Source: Aculops lycopersici (Eukaryota > Arthropoda > Arachnida > Trombidiformes > Eriophyidae). From it: DNA of 64,000 bases. Positions 40,901-49,787 of the stretch are shown here, piece by piece. The stretch covers positions 634,266 through 698,265 of the forward strand of contig WNKI01000005.1 of the NCBI GenBank assembly GCA_015350385.1, given 5' to 3'. A program made the translations under genes and the position numbers. The notes under the pieces were generated by a model that saw nothing but the letters and a program-made list of their open reading frames with translations, did no database searches and was not told the origin of the DNA. How positions within the stretch are numbered: the first letter of the stretch is position 1; every line of letters begins with the position of its first letter.

Positions 40901-41631
40901 GCAGAAGTGGAGCTAGTATAGATGCTGTGGCTTCCAATGAGAGACAAGTGGGTTTTAGTGGCCTACCTTCAGCAGCAGCAGCAACAACAACAACAGGTGG
41001 AATGACTCGCAATGGCTTCAAGTCCCAATCGGTCGACGGATCCTCGGGCGATGGTCAATTGAGTCCAAGGAAGAGGCCGGCCCCACCGAAGCCACCGCCG
41101 CCTCCAGCTTTAACCAACAGACAGAGTTCCCTTGCCAACTATTCAACCTCGTCGCCGACTCGACGAGTTGTTAGCTCGACCGCCACGCCCACCAGCACAC
41201 CTGTTCACACCCGGCAAAACTCGGCCAACGTCGAGGCGAGCTCTAACAACTCGATAGCCTCGAGCCCCCGCGGGGAACTTGCTGATTCGGGATCTGGACA
41301 CACAAGGGTGATTAGACAAAACAGTGCTCTGTCCGCCTTCGAGCCATTTGATCCGGAACTCCAGACACAACTGAAAGATTCAGCAACCAATAGAGCAAGC
41401 GAGACAACTGTGGCCAGGGGCAATCCATTGCCTCCGAGATCCTCCGAGACGACAGTGATGGATAGGGAAAACAAATTGAGAGGCTCTATGGAATCCTCAA
41501 CGAATTCAAACAAGAAGTCGACAAATTTTGATTCAGCTTCAGTCACTAGTGGCGATTCAAATAGCACCGAGGATACTGGTATGGGCAATCTTGAGAAAAC
41601 CTTTGCCAGTATATTCGGTGAGAAATGTTGA
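37990..41631 (+). CDS. Syn: Synapsin, long and divergent
   Basis: A 1213-residue presynaptic phosphoprotein that tethers synaptic vesicles. The central domain C starts near residue 272 (QRVILVLDSQASTDWTQQF) and runs to about 717 (MIISKMNTVLP), with FVVVRQ, VWNIFQDRQLIFAKLL, FPLVPQIY and QDFASIM matching the family. The C-terminus ends TEDTGMGNLEKTFASIFGEKC, equivalent to synapsin domain E. Departures: the Gly-rich ATP loop is shortened to IGPLGRGK, the segment before the last core block is replaced by a Gln/Ser insert of about 60 residues, and the usual acidic metal ligand near SMPLIG is not kept (NCSMDFIG). N-terminal 270 residues are Ser/Thr-rich; a polyproline APPKPPPPP motif near residue 1035 suits SH3 partners. 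AATAAA at 41946-41951. Confidence 0.87.
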   Translation: MERFNPFSSNNLQQTTGTSTTTTASTESPAAFITNNPKLQETTTSTSTTTTIAASSCRETSRNEPSAAAVSSSYSRTYSTSFPDPFGGEPLDMETTVRSKVKSETRLPSPPPPMLADSSTASTATSGRSNSMATSVDEQQHQSTSATTSRLSRQASGLSSFLSRASSVASSSVDRMGSGVRGAVDTISSQIQSAVPGVGNSSDLTILSTGQSSTTNTTNPPTCGTNTIPMVQKQQQQSAASYLASKLSSATGQFTSSVSNQSSGSMLTISRQRVILVLDSQASTDWTQQFTSYRRLTSGGSSSSATGIASAPTAALSYLLSSASHLTGGGGGGQSALIDGSDLIEQADFRDVSVLANQLSSTATIYVNNSSNISGSTQPSGGRVLGGRGQQQQQQPIAKLIKPEFVVVRQKTKDNLDHLKAIVTALNYCLVPMFEPIEVWNIFQDRQLIFAKLLSVQKQLGRENFPLVPQIYLQTHQDLYNYLQSSTVSLFLPCLVRIGPLGRGKIKIENLQMLQDFASIMEVSKQSCTIEQYIDVKCDLIIQKLGTSLKVYKRATFRPNQQQDQSTGEGAITLGSAAAAASSRQTASRQASLGSSMLSTLISTASGQLSSSSSSQQQQHNFHQVLSRRNSSSFYGPYERLNLDFHSSRYKRWVDAIAQEFDQKLETFCIKIAVSSNDREYIVGLSNCSMDFIGNPENQEEDRRSYVEMIISKMNTVLPKTQSSKEVAAIGSSITATGDQNSILTGGGGGGGGIRRFSRETDTKFKSTSSLSFKATNEYITPDDKRKFVSQAQIGCTDGSRRVESQPIGDGGGGGSISGVAGANGTNRNYGQLGNRSKSVIVNNYEYDRHQPSGVSSFQSTGKLSRRSSDRTDSSKANAEMDDLSCMTTLTGADSISSSSNSQNRQTSLGQSFLDQTSTAWTSFHKQSFGFFKRLEARSQEIPGTTPPMSAKSDKAFDRAFLTDSEAGSLGRSGASIDAVASNERQVGFSGLPSAAAATTTTGGMTRNGFKSQSVDGSSGDGQLSPRKRPAPPKPPPPPALTNRQSSLANYSTSSPTRRVVSSTATPTSTPVHTRQNSANVEASSNNSIASSPRGELADSGSGHTRVIRQNSALSAFEPFDPELQTQLKDSATNRASETTVARGNPLPPRSSETTVMDRENKLRGSMESSTNSNKKSTNFDSASVTSGDSNSTEDTGMGNLEKTFASIFGEKC

Positions 41632-42244
41632 TACCATTGCGGCGATAGCGCCAGCAAGTTTATCATGGTTAAATCTATTACGTATTATTTTATAATATTC
41701 AAATGGTGAAAGTTTTGTTATTATCAGCTTATGACTTTAGACATTTGCCAAATGATGTTCATATTTTGGGTTCTATCATATCAGCTTTTCAATAATACTA
41801 TTACAACTATCAACAACAACAACGACAACGACGACGAGACAATCACAGTTCTCGACTAAGAAGTGATCGACAACAACGAAGAAGGACAACGACAAAATAA
41901 TCTAGTCACAGTGCAAGTTAATGTTAAGATTTTCTGTTACGCAACAATAAACTCATTATTCTTTGATCTTAATCATGTAATTTCTAGTGAGTTAATCAAT
42001 GAACAAAGCTATTGGATTACTTACAGGTGAGCGCCAAAAAACTGCTCTTATGATTCGATGAGAACAGTGGGCAAAACATTCTAGTTGAGCGGCACACGTT
42101 TTCTAAAACAGCGCGAGCCGCGTGACTGATACAACCAAAACAATGTATGCTGTCATGGCTTCTACCCTTATTTACATGTATCATCTATCAATGTTTCAAC
42201 ACTAATCTATTAGAGCCACCACAAGACAACTAAGTTATCTGGAT
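41632..42244. other. Synapsin 3' UTR and Aquarius promoter
   Basis: About 610 bp. CAA/CGA triplets near 41805-41840 and a poly(A) signal at 41946-41951 belong to the synapsin transcript. The remaining 290 bp must hold the Aquarius promoter; no TATA box is obvious. Confidence 0.5.
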
Positions 42245-45200
42245 ATGAAGCCTCCTGTTGAGATACAAGAGTGGCCGCTTGCGGCTAACTTGAAGTGGTT
42301 CGAGGGAAAGACCTTCCAAGATATTATCAACAATCATGATGTAAAGTTCAAGCAACAACTGAAACTCAATTGTATCAAAATCGTTACAAAGAATGTCAAA
42401 CTTTTTCAAGACAAGATTGATGCTTGGGAATACATGAGACCCCAAAGTGAGGCCTTTGGACCATTCTTCAAAGCTTGTATTAGGTTGGCATTATCCGATT
42501 CCAAGGAATTTGAACTCACCATCATCGACAGGTACCAAATCCTTGGATTCTTCAATTATGCTTTCAATAGCATTGAGGTTGACTTCGTCAATGCTCAAAT
42601 CAAAAAGTATCTCCCTCTTTCTATATGGATCAATCTATCTGAGAGGAAAAGAGAACAAGAGCTATCAAAACTATCCAAGAGAATCCGACTTGCTTGGAGG
42701 AAGCTGGAAGATCAAGATAAAAAGCTAGATCCACAAGTATTAGAGGAGCGATTGTTTGAACGAAAGTTCATGTTCAACTATATTAAACAATTCTTGAGGA
42801 TACTCAAGAATGCAGTGGTTTTTGGAGACGATGATGATTATGGTAGCGAGCAGGAAGATCCTGAAGGCGAACAAGTTGCCGAGGGTATGAATCTAGATAG
42901 GGAGCCTCAAGTTGACAAACAAATTGCGCTCTATTGCCAAAGGTTTTTAGAATTTATTATTGATACTGAATCACAACTGCCACTTAGAAGATTCCTTCAC
43001 GCAATACTAGATTATATGCATTTCATAGTGAGATGTCGTGAATCGGAATTGGCACGACACAAGAGTCTTGAGGGTCATCTGTTTAGTCAGTTGATTGAGT
43101 TGCTGCTTCACTACTCAAAGTATGAGATCGACATTATGACTGGCGATCCCCTGACCGACGTAGAGATATTGAGGAAGCATGAGGCAGAAATTTTAAATCT
43201 ACAAAAAATTCTATGGTCTAAGTATCCGAGCATGAAAAAGTTTGCCATCAAACCTGTCAAGGCTATTGACAATCCATCAGCACTATACAAAATAATCACC
43301 AGCTTCGAGAGTAAAGAGGAATTGTTCGACTTTCTCAAAACCATAGGACTTGTGGATGACGAGTCGCTCAACGAGGAAGACAGAGATAATGCCCCTCTTA
43401 TGGCTTCCATCCTGATGAGCCACTACAAACGATATGAATCACAACTGATCAAAATCAATTCGATTCCTCTTTTCCCTAATGAATCTGTGATATGGGACAC
43501 AAGTCTAGTGCCGGATCAATACTACAACTTCGAATATCCTCCAGCACTACCTAAACTCAATCTCCAGTATCTCACTATGAGCGATTATCTTTTGAGAAAC
43601 TTCATGCTTTTTAGAAACGAGTCAACTTACGAAATTATGCAAGATTTAGAGGATGGCATCAATAGATCGAAGTGCCGGTGGACAACCGAAGGTAACTTTG
43701 TTACTGGACCAAAGCAACGGATGGCGCTGATTATAAAGGATTACTCGCTCTTAGAGATCGGCAAACCAAAACTAGGTGAAAGTATCCCCTCCAAAGTGAG
43801 AGCCAAAGTAGTCATTAACATGGACTATGTGAAGCCTGACTGGCGTAGAGAGTGGGAACAGTTAAAAAAACATGACACCTGTTTCCTAGTATCCTTCAGG
43901 AAACCGAACGAGAAAGATGACTTTGGTTGGCCAGAGGACACTTTTCCTGCTCGTAACAAGATCAAATATGTCAGGGGTTGTGAGATTGAGGGTCTATTGA
44001 ATAGTGATGGTAAGCTAGTCGATGAAAACTTAGAGGAACCACACTTCAAGGACAACCTGAGGACTTTTCTTGTTTATATGGATAGCAATCAGTATTACAT
44101 GGACCAGAACAAATTTTCAACGAGTCAATCTAATGTCTATGAGAAGTTTCATCTATTCATTCGTCGGAAACCAGAACAGAATAACTTCAAGGGAGTCTTG
44201 GAGACGATGAGAAGTTTGATTAACACTAAATCTTTGGTACCCGATTGGCTAAAGAATCTAATCATAGGTTTTGGAGATCCAGCTGAAGCTCATCACACTA
44301 ATCTGAGAGGATCGGCCAAAAACTCATACTGCCTCGACTACTTCGATACATTTCTCGATTATCAGCACCTTAGTGATTCTTTCAAAAGTGTAAAGCCGAA
44401 CTATCAACTTCTGGAACAGAATGAAAGAAAACTACCTCTTAAACCTCCGTTCAAGGTTGAGATGAACGACGAGGAGAAGAAAATCTCGGTTATTCCATAT
44501 AATATACCAATTAGAGGTCCATATCCTACAGTCATGCCAAAGATGAATTCAGTTAGATTTACTCCAGCTCAGATAGAGGCAATCACATCTGGTCTACAAC
44601 CTGGACTAACGATGATTGTTGGACCACCTGGAACGGGCAAAACGGACGTTGCTGTTCAGATTCTATCTGCTCTATATCACTCATATCCAGACCAGAGGAC
44701 TCTGATTGTCACTCACTCAAATCAAGCACTTAATCAGATATTTGGTAAGATGATCGAGTTAGATGTTCAAGAGCACCACCTATTGCGTTTAGGTCATGGA
44801 GAGGAAGACCTAGATTCGGAGAAAGACTTTAGTCGTAGGGGTCGAGTCCAGTATGTTCTGAAGAAGAGACTAGAGCTCTTGATTTACGTGAGCAAGCTAG
44901 CTCGCAGTTTAGACTTGGATCCTGGTCAGGGTTTCACATGTGAGTCAGCAGGATACTTTCACTTCTATCACATTATATCTCGATGGGACGAATACATCAA
45001 TTCAATAAGGGGAACAGAGAATGTCAATGATATCGGCAACAAGTTTCCGTTCGCCAAGTTTTTTGAGGATGCTCAACAACCTTTGTTCAAGAGCCAGTCT
45101 ATATCTGAAGATTTCGAGATAGCAAAAGGGTGTTACAGGTACATCAAGAATATTTTTGACATGCTGCAATCCTTTAGACCCTTTGAGATATTCTCCAATG

Positions 45201-46351
45201 CCTCAGACAGATCTCAGTATTTGCTAATTAGAGAGGCAAAGATTATCGCAATGACTTGTACTCACGCTGGTCTGAGACGGAAAGAGTTGGTCAAGTTGAA
45301 CTTCCAATACGACAACATATTGATGGAGGAAACAGCTCAAATATTGGAGATCGAGACAACTATTCCGCTCTTACTTCAAAACCCTGAGAACGGAGTCAAT
45401 CGATTGAAAAGATGGATCATGATTGGTGATCATCATCAACTGCCACCCATAATCCAAAACTCGGCTTTTCAGAAGTTCAGCAACATGGATCAGTCTCTAT
45501 TTACTAGGTTTGTTCGCTTAGGGGTGCCCACTTTGCAATTGGATGCACAAGGTAGAGCTCGTAAGTCTATTTGTGATTTGTATAGATGGAGATACAATAA
45601 TCTCACAGAGTTGGATCATATCAATACCGACAAAGAATTCCAGCTAGCCAACGCTGGTCTGCTATATGACTTTCAATTTATCAATGTTGACGATTACAAG
45701 GGTGTGGGAGAATCAGCCCCGATGCCCTACTACTATCAGAATCGTGGCGAGGCTGAGTATGTGATAGAGTTGTACAAATACCTTAGAATCATCGGGTATC
45801 CAAGCGACAGGATCACCATTCTCACAACTTACAACGGACAAAAGCAACTTATCAGAGACTTGGTGGAACAGGAGTGTACCAAAGATGCTCACATTGGTCG
45901 TCCAAGTAAGATAACAACAGTCGATAAGTTTCAGGGTCAACAAAATGATTACATCCTCCTCTCTCTGGTCAGAACGAAAACCTTAGGTCACATTCGAGAC
46001 ATCAGGCGTTTGGTGGTGGCCATGTCTCGTGCTCGCCTTGGACTTTATGTCTTTGGTCGATTGAATATATTCAAGTCGTCCCTAGAGCTGAGACATTCAA
46101 TGAAGTATTTCCTAGAGAGGCCTCAAGATTTGTGCCTTATCAATGGCGAGAAGTTTCCAACCGAGCGCCTGCAAGAGGAGCAGGTGCAGGCCGACCAAAG
46201 AGACGGTCGCGTGCAAGTCGTGAAGTCTATTGAGGAAATGAAACTACTTGTTGCACAGCGTTACACGGGCTACATAGAGGACCAAACTCGGCAGGCTAGA
46301 ATGCTGGATGACGAAGATCAAGAAGACGATTGTGGGCAGGACGAGAAATGA
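42245..46351 (+). CDS. AQR: RNA helicase Aquarius (intron-binding protein)
   Basis: A 1368-residue superfamily 1 helicase of the spliceosome; it binds introns upstream of the branch point in the XAB2 complex and couples splicing to snoRNP assembly. An N-terminal armadillo-like region (about 1-340) is followed by a beta-barrel part (YVRGCEIEG) and two RecA domains: Walker A GPPGTGKTD near residue 795, TLIVTHSNQALNQ, MEETAQILEIET (usually MEEAAQ) near 1028, IGDHHQLPP, DAQGRARKSICDLY and the late motifs TTVDKFQGQQNDYILLS and VAMSRARLG. It is about 115 residues shorter than the human protein, mostly at the N-terminus. The presence of an intact AQR shows that spliceosomal splicing persists. AATAAA at 46427-46432. 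Single exon. Confidence 0.95.
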   Translation: MKPPVEIQEWPLAANLKWFEGKTFQDIINNHDVKFKQQLKLNCIKIVTKNVKLFQDKIDAWEYMRPQSEAFGPFFKACIRLALSDSKEFELTIIDRYQILGFFNYAFNSIEVDFVNAQIKKYLPLSIWINLSERKREQELSKLSKRIRLAWRKLEDQDKKLDPQVLEERLFERKFMFNYIKQFLRILKNAVVFGDDDDYGSEQEDPEGEQVAEGMNLDREPQVDKQIALYCQRFLEFIIDTESQLPLRRFLHAILDYMHFIVRCRESELARHKSLEGHLFSQLIELLLHYSKYEIDIMTGDPLTDVEILRKHEAEILNLQKILWSKYPSMKKFAIKPVKAIDNPSALYKIITSFESKEELFDFLKTIGLVDDESLNEEDRDNAPLMASILMSHYKRYESQLIKINSIPLFPNESVIWDTSLVPDQYYNFEYPPALPKLNLQYLTMSDYLLRNFMLFRNESTYEIMQDLEDGINRSKCRWTTEGNFVTGPKQRMALIIKDYSLLEIGKPKLGESIPSKVRAKVVINMDYVKPDWRREWEQLKKHDTCFLVSFRKPNEKDDFGWPEDTFPARNKIKYVRGCEIEGLLNSDGKLVDENLEEPHFKDNLRTFLVYMDSNQYYMDQNKFSTSQSNVYEKFHLFIRRKPEQNNFKGVLETMRSLINTKSLVPDWLKNLIIGFGDPAEAHHTNLRGSAKNSYCLDYFDTFLDYQHLSDSFKSVKPNYQLLEQNERKLPLKPPFKVEMNDEEKKISVIPYNIPIRGPYPTVMPKMNSVRFTPAQIEAITSGLQPGLTMIVGPPGTGKTDVAVQILSALYHSYPDQRTLIVTHSNQALNQIFGKMIELDVQEHHLLRLGHGEEDLDSEKDFSRRGRVQYVLKKRLELLIYVSKLARSLDLDPGQGFTCESAGYFHFYHIISRWDEYINSIRGTENVNDIGNKFPFAKFFEDAQQPLFKSQSISEDFEIAKGCYRYIKNIFDMLQSFRPFEIFSNASDRSQYLLIREAKIIAMTCTHAGLRRKELVKLNFQYDNILMEETAQILEIETTIPLLLQNPENGVNRLKRWIMIGDHHQLPPIIQNSAFQKFSNMDQSLFTRFVRLGVPTLQLDAQGRARKSICDLYRWRYNNLTELDHINTDKEFQLANAGLLYDFQFINVDDYKGVGESAPMPYYYQNRGEAEYVIELYKYLRIIGYPSDRITILTTYNGQKQLIRDLVEQECTKDAHIGRPSKITTVDKFQGQQNDYILLSLVRTKTLGHIRDIRRLVVAMSRARLGLYVFGRLNIFKSSLELRHSMKYFLERPQDLCLINGEKFPTERLQEEQVQADQRDGRVQVVKSIEEMKLLVAQRYTGYIEDQTRQARMLDDEDQEDDCGQDEK

Positions 46352-47255
46352 AGGTGTCTGAAGGCCAAATTATTGACCATTTAACTTAGCGGAAATTTGA
46401 GGTTTAAAACCAAAATTCTCGCCCTGAATAAACAAAATCCCCGACTTTGTTTACCGACTGGCGCGACTTGTTAGTTTGAAAGATGGGATTTTGTAGCGCC
46501 TCTGACCGTGAGTCTTACCTTTGGCTGTACATTTATTACATATTTTTTGTTTGCCCATTGGCGTCTTAAAGTTGGTGGGTTTTGTGCCACTGGTTGTAGC
46601 GGTAATCATGGTGGTCACTAGCGACCGCGAGGATGGCAGAATTTCGGAGAAAATCTCGATTTGGCTTTTCCCTGTCGGTGCGCATGGGGAGAGTAAAAAA
46701 GTGAACACACTTGGAAAACTCTGAAGCGTCCGCTGCTTTCCCCGTCTGGTAAGTGGTGCGATGCGCGCGCACCCCTCCAAATGCAACAAGTCCTCTAGGT
46801 TTTCCCTGTTTGCCGCGCTTGTGCCGCATGACGCTCGCTCAAGCGACAGCCAGCAAATTTCATGCAGCAGACGATTGTTTAAAAGCGAACACCATACAAA
46901 TTTTGCACCTCACTCATATTTGCCCATCGACCAGAGTACGCAAAAGTTAAAGTCAAATCAGAAATTCCCTGAAAACTTAGTCAAATACCCCAGGCGATCA
47001 TAGTCGATACTTGGCACCACCAACTACCACCAACCTGCACCGGTCGCCGAAATTTTAGCATCACCACGCACCTGTTTTTATACGTACGCACGGACCATCA
47101 CACAAACCAAGACACCTGAGCTAGTGCACAACGACTTAACGACAAGGCCAAAATAATAGCTTCTAAAAACTCAGATCACCGAGCCCCAATAGAATTTTTA
47201 ATTATTTATTCCTTTTCATTAAGTTCAAGTCCTCAATACAGATCTAATCACCAAG
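46352..47255. other. Intergenic AQR/NAB
   Basis: About 900 bp holding the AQR 3' end and the NAB promoter and 5' UTR. Short frames at 46450-47000 on both strands are compositionally ordinary and not supported. Confidence 0.45.
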
Positions 47256-48122
47256 ATGAGCCAACAACACGATTCCATGATCATGAATACCTCTTTCGAC
47301 GAGCAGGAACCACTGGATTGCAGCAACCAATCTATGGCAACCAACAATGCTACCTCCAATACAACCCGAGAGCAGGAGTCAATGATGGGGTTGGGATCTC
47401 CACTCGTTACCAGTAGTCCAATGCAAGCTCGCACCCCATCGCCAATGATTGATGTGACTGGATATAGCAGCAGTGATAGCAGTGACAGTGAGAGCGACAC
47501 TAGCAGCTCTGAATCACGAATAGATTCGGACACCGAGGATGAGGAGGAAGATGATAACTGCAGCCCTAGGACATTGCATCTACCATACCCACGGGGCCAC
47601 CCTCTCTTCTATGCAACTCAACACTTGCAACCAATGCCAGTCTTGCCATCATACCGCCGCAATAGAGACGCCAGCACCAATCCTACACGCCCCGCCTCAC
47701 CAATCCGAGAGTCTGAACCCGAACCTCAACCCCAAGAACCTGAGCCAATGATCACTACCTCTGCACCAGAAATAGCAACATCCGCTGTACCGGCACCTGG
47801 CCAAGACCGTTATTTCATCAGCGATGGTCGCGGATCAGGCTTCTTCTACACAGGACCCCACGTTTGCCCTAGCCTGATGCCACCAAACACCAGATGGGAA
47901 GTTGAATTGTTCAATGTTTTAGACAGAGCAAATCTACTCTGCTACTACAACACCTTCCTCAACTATGGTGGTGACGACATCCGCCAACTAATCGAGGCCG
48001 ACGAGGAGGAGTTCTTGGAAATCATGCGCCTGGTTGGAATGACCCGCAAACCATTGCATGTTCGTCGACTCCAGAAGGCACTACTCTCATGGCAGAAAGA
48101 TAGAGAGCACCTCTTATATTAA
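47256..48122 (+). CDS. nab: NAB co-regulator, short form (NCD1 only)
   Basis: A 288-residue protein whose last 84 residues match the NAB conserved domain 1, the part that binds EGR-type zinc-finger factors: WEVELFNVLDRANLLCYYN, GGDDIRQL, EEEFLEIMRLVGM, KPLHVRRLQKAL. In NAB1 and NAB2 this domain lies at the N-terminus and is followed by the repressive NCD2. Here it comes at the C-terminus after about 200 residues of Ser- and acidic-rich sequence (with SSDSSDSESDTSS) and the frame stops three residues after QKDREH. I find no NCD2-like frame in the next 800 bp. So the protein should bind its partner but may lack the repression domain, unless an unseen exon adds it. Confidence 0.8.
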   Translation: MSQQHDSMIMNTSFDEQEPLDCSNQSMATNNATSNTTREQESMMGLGSPLVTSSPMQARTPSPMIDVTGYSSSDSSDSESDTSSSESRIDSDTEDEEEDDNCSPRTLHLPYPRGHPLFYATQHLQPMPVLPSYRRNRDASTNPTRPASPIRESEPEPQPQEPEPMITTSAPEIATSAVPAPGQDRYFISDGRGSGFFYTGPHVCPSLMPPNTRWEVELFNVLDRANLLCYYNTFLNYGGDDIRQLIEADEEEFLEIMRLVGMTRKPLHVRRLQKALLSWQKDREHLLY

Positions 48123-48948
48123 CAAAGTAACAAATCGAACCAACCATCACTCTTCTCAAGATGCACACCCTCCAAAGTTTAAGAAAAACTCATTAAATAA
48201 TTACCACATGGGCCCGAGCACAGCCTTTCTCAAGGCACTCGGAGTTCTTTCTTATTGGCACTGGCTAATCATCTAGCCAAAGCCAAGAATTTGTACATCA
48301 AATTCTCAGTTTCCGTCCTTCCATCCATCTTTTCTCCCATAAAACAGCTCTCCTCTACTCTTCCATTGCCACGACCTAGATACGCGCGTGGTGACCGTTG
48401 ATTATGGCTCGACCATTTGATCCTTGCTTCCCTCTTATGTTTCGCATGCAATTCATTTTAGTCTTTTTTCACGAACAGTAAACCCGTAGTCATGAGCCCT
48501 TAGGTTTGCCGCATCAGATGGCCATAATGGTTAATGTTTACCGGGGTATAAATACAGGCTACTGAACGAATGGAGGTTTTTCATGCTCGTCCAAGGTACA
48601 AATGGAATCCGTCGCTCAGGAAGCGATCGGTGGTTTTTTGTACCCATTCGTTACGCGCGCTCCTTTCGGTTGCGCAACAGCTATACCATAAGAGCAAAGG
48701 TGAAAGCAGGGAACCATAAGTTGGACTTGCGGGTTCATGCACTTAAACTCGAAATCTCAAAAGCAGAACTTGAATGCCACGCGAACCAAATTGGGCCAAC
48801 GTTCTTTAGGTAGAAGGGAAAAAATCGTTCAACTATCCAACGGTGGGGAGGAGGGTCCGGATGGAGTTCTTGCCCGCGACGTTGTTGATATCGGCGACTG
48901 CTGGCTGAGTTTTCTTTGGGGCGAGTTTTTATCCAATCCGTCGGTCAG
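48123..48948. other. Tail-to-tail intergenic NAB/Aveugle
   Basis: About 830 bp between convergent genes. No supported gene; searched for an NCD2-like exon of NAB without success. Confidence 0.45.
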
Positions 48949-49482
48949 TCAACATGACCGACCGAGATCCTTCAGTCTGACCATATCCGACTTTAGCTTC
49001 AACTTCATCACAATCCTCCTCAACTCGTCCCGATGATCTTGAAGCTCGATACCCATCCTCTCGAGCATATTATCAGTTACACGGCAGAGAGTTTGACCGG
49101 TGATTTGGTGCTCTAGAAATAAATCTCCGTATTGTTCATAGAAATGCTCGCAATGTCTCTTCAGCCACTTGATTACGTCAGCATTTGACCATTGGGATAG
49201 ATGCTTAGGTTTCCTATTCTCATCCACTGGAACGGATGGGGTTGCTGGTGGACAAGTTGAGTTGTTGTGAATACTTCTACTAATATCATGAATATTACTC
49301 ATCATCTCGTCGAATCTAGCTGCATTAGCGACCGAAGTAGCGCTTGTAAAATTACTCATTCGCGAGTGATTCATCTTGACTGAGTATATGTCTGGGGACA
49401 CCTCACCGATTGACGGTGGGACTGATATGTATTGATGATGACTTTCTTGTGTCTTCGGGGCAGTTTGTTTGATTGAGATCAT
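48949..49482 (-). CDS. ave: Aveugle/SAMD10/12-type SAM protein
   Basis: A 177-residue protein ending in a SAM domain (about residues 90-165): LSQWSNADVIKWLKRHCEHF, then LFLEHQITGQTLCRVTDNML, ERMGIELQDHRDELRRIV and LKLKSDMVRLKDL. The ITG..L.R.TD..L.RMGI pattern and the trailing K.D...L helix are characteristic of Aveugle (Hyphen) in flies and SAMD10/12 in vertebrates. Aveugle bridges the scaffold CNK and KSR to help Ras activate Raf in the MAPK pathway. The N-terminal 85 residues are polar and not conserved, making it longer than the fly protein (about 106). It is divergent to the gene at 49788, sharing about 305 bp of promoter. Single exon. Confidence 0.82.
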   Translation of the reverse strand: MISIKQTAPKTQESHHQYISVPPSIGEVSPDIYSVKMNHSRMSNFTSATSVANAARFDEMMSNIHDISRSIHNNSTCPPATPSVPVDENRKPKHLSQWSNADVIKWLKRHCEHFYEQYGDLFLEHQITGQTLCRVTDNMLERMGIELQDHRDELRRIVMKLKLKSDMVRLKDLGRSC

Positions 49483-49787
49483 CTAAGTGTTCCGGTCGTT
49501 TACATCGCTCAGTACTGAAGTCAATAATTGAAGACTGAATCCATATCGCTCCAGTCACGAGTTACATGTATAGAAAGTTGGTATTTTCTCTGCAGCCTTT
49601 CTTCATGCGCGCGTAACTCACGTGCTTCCAGCTGATTCATGCGCAAGATACAAACTAAATTTACTTTCTCCTCAGAGGGTAGGTGTTGTTTTGTAGCACA
49701 CCAGAGTATTTTATCTCAACACTTATTATCAAGACATCAAACAACTATTGTTGCATTTAGCCATGTTGGCACTACTGAACCTCGACA
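49483..49787. promoter_or_regulatory. Divergent promoter ave / 49788 gene
   Basis: A compact 305-bp space between two outward-reading genes; both promoters must lie here. A GCGCG-containing patch occurs near 49600. No TATA box is clear. Confidence 0.5.
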
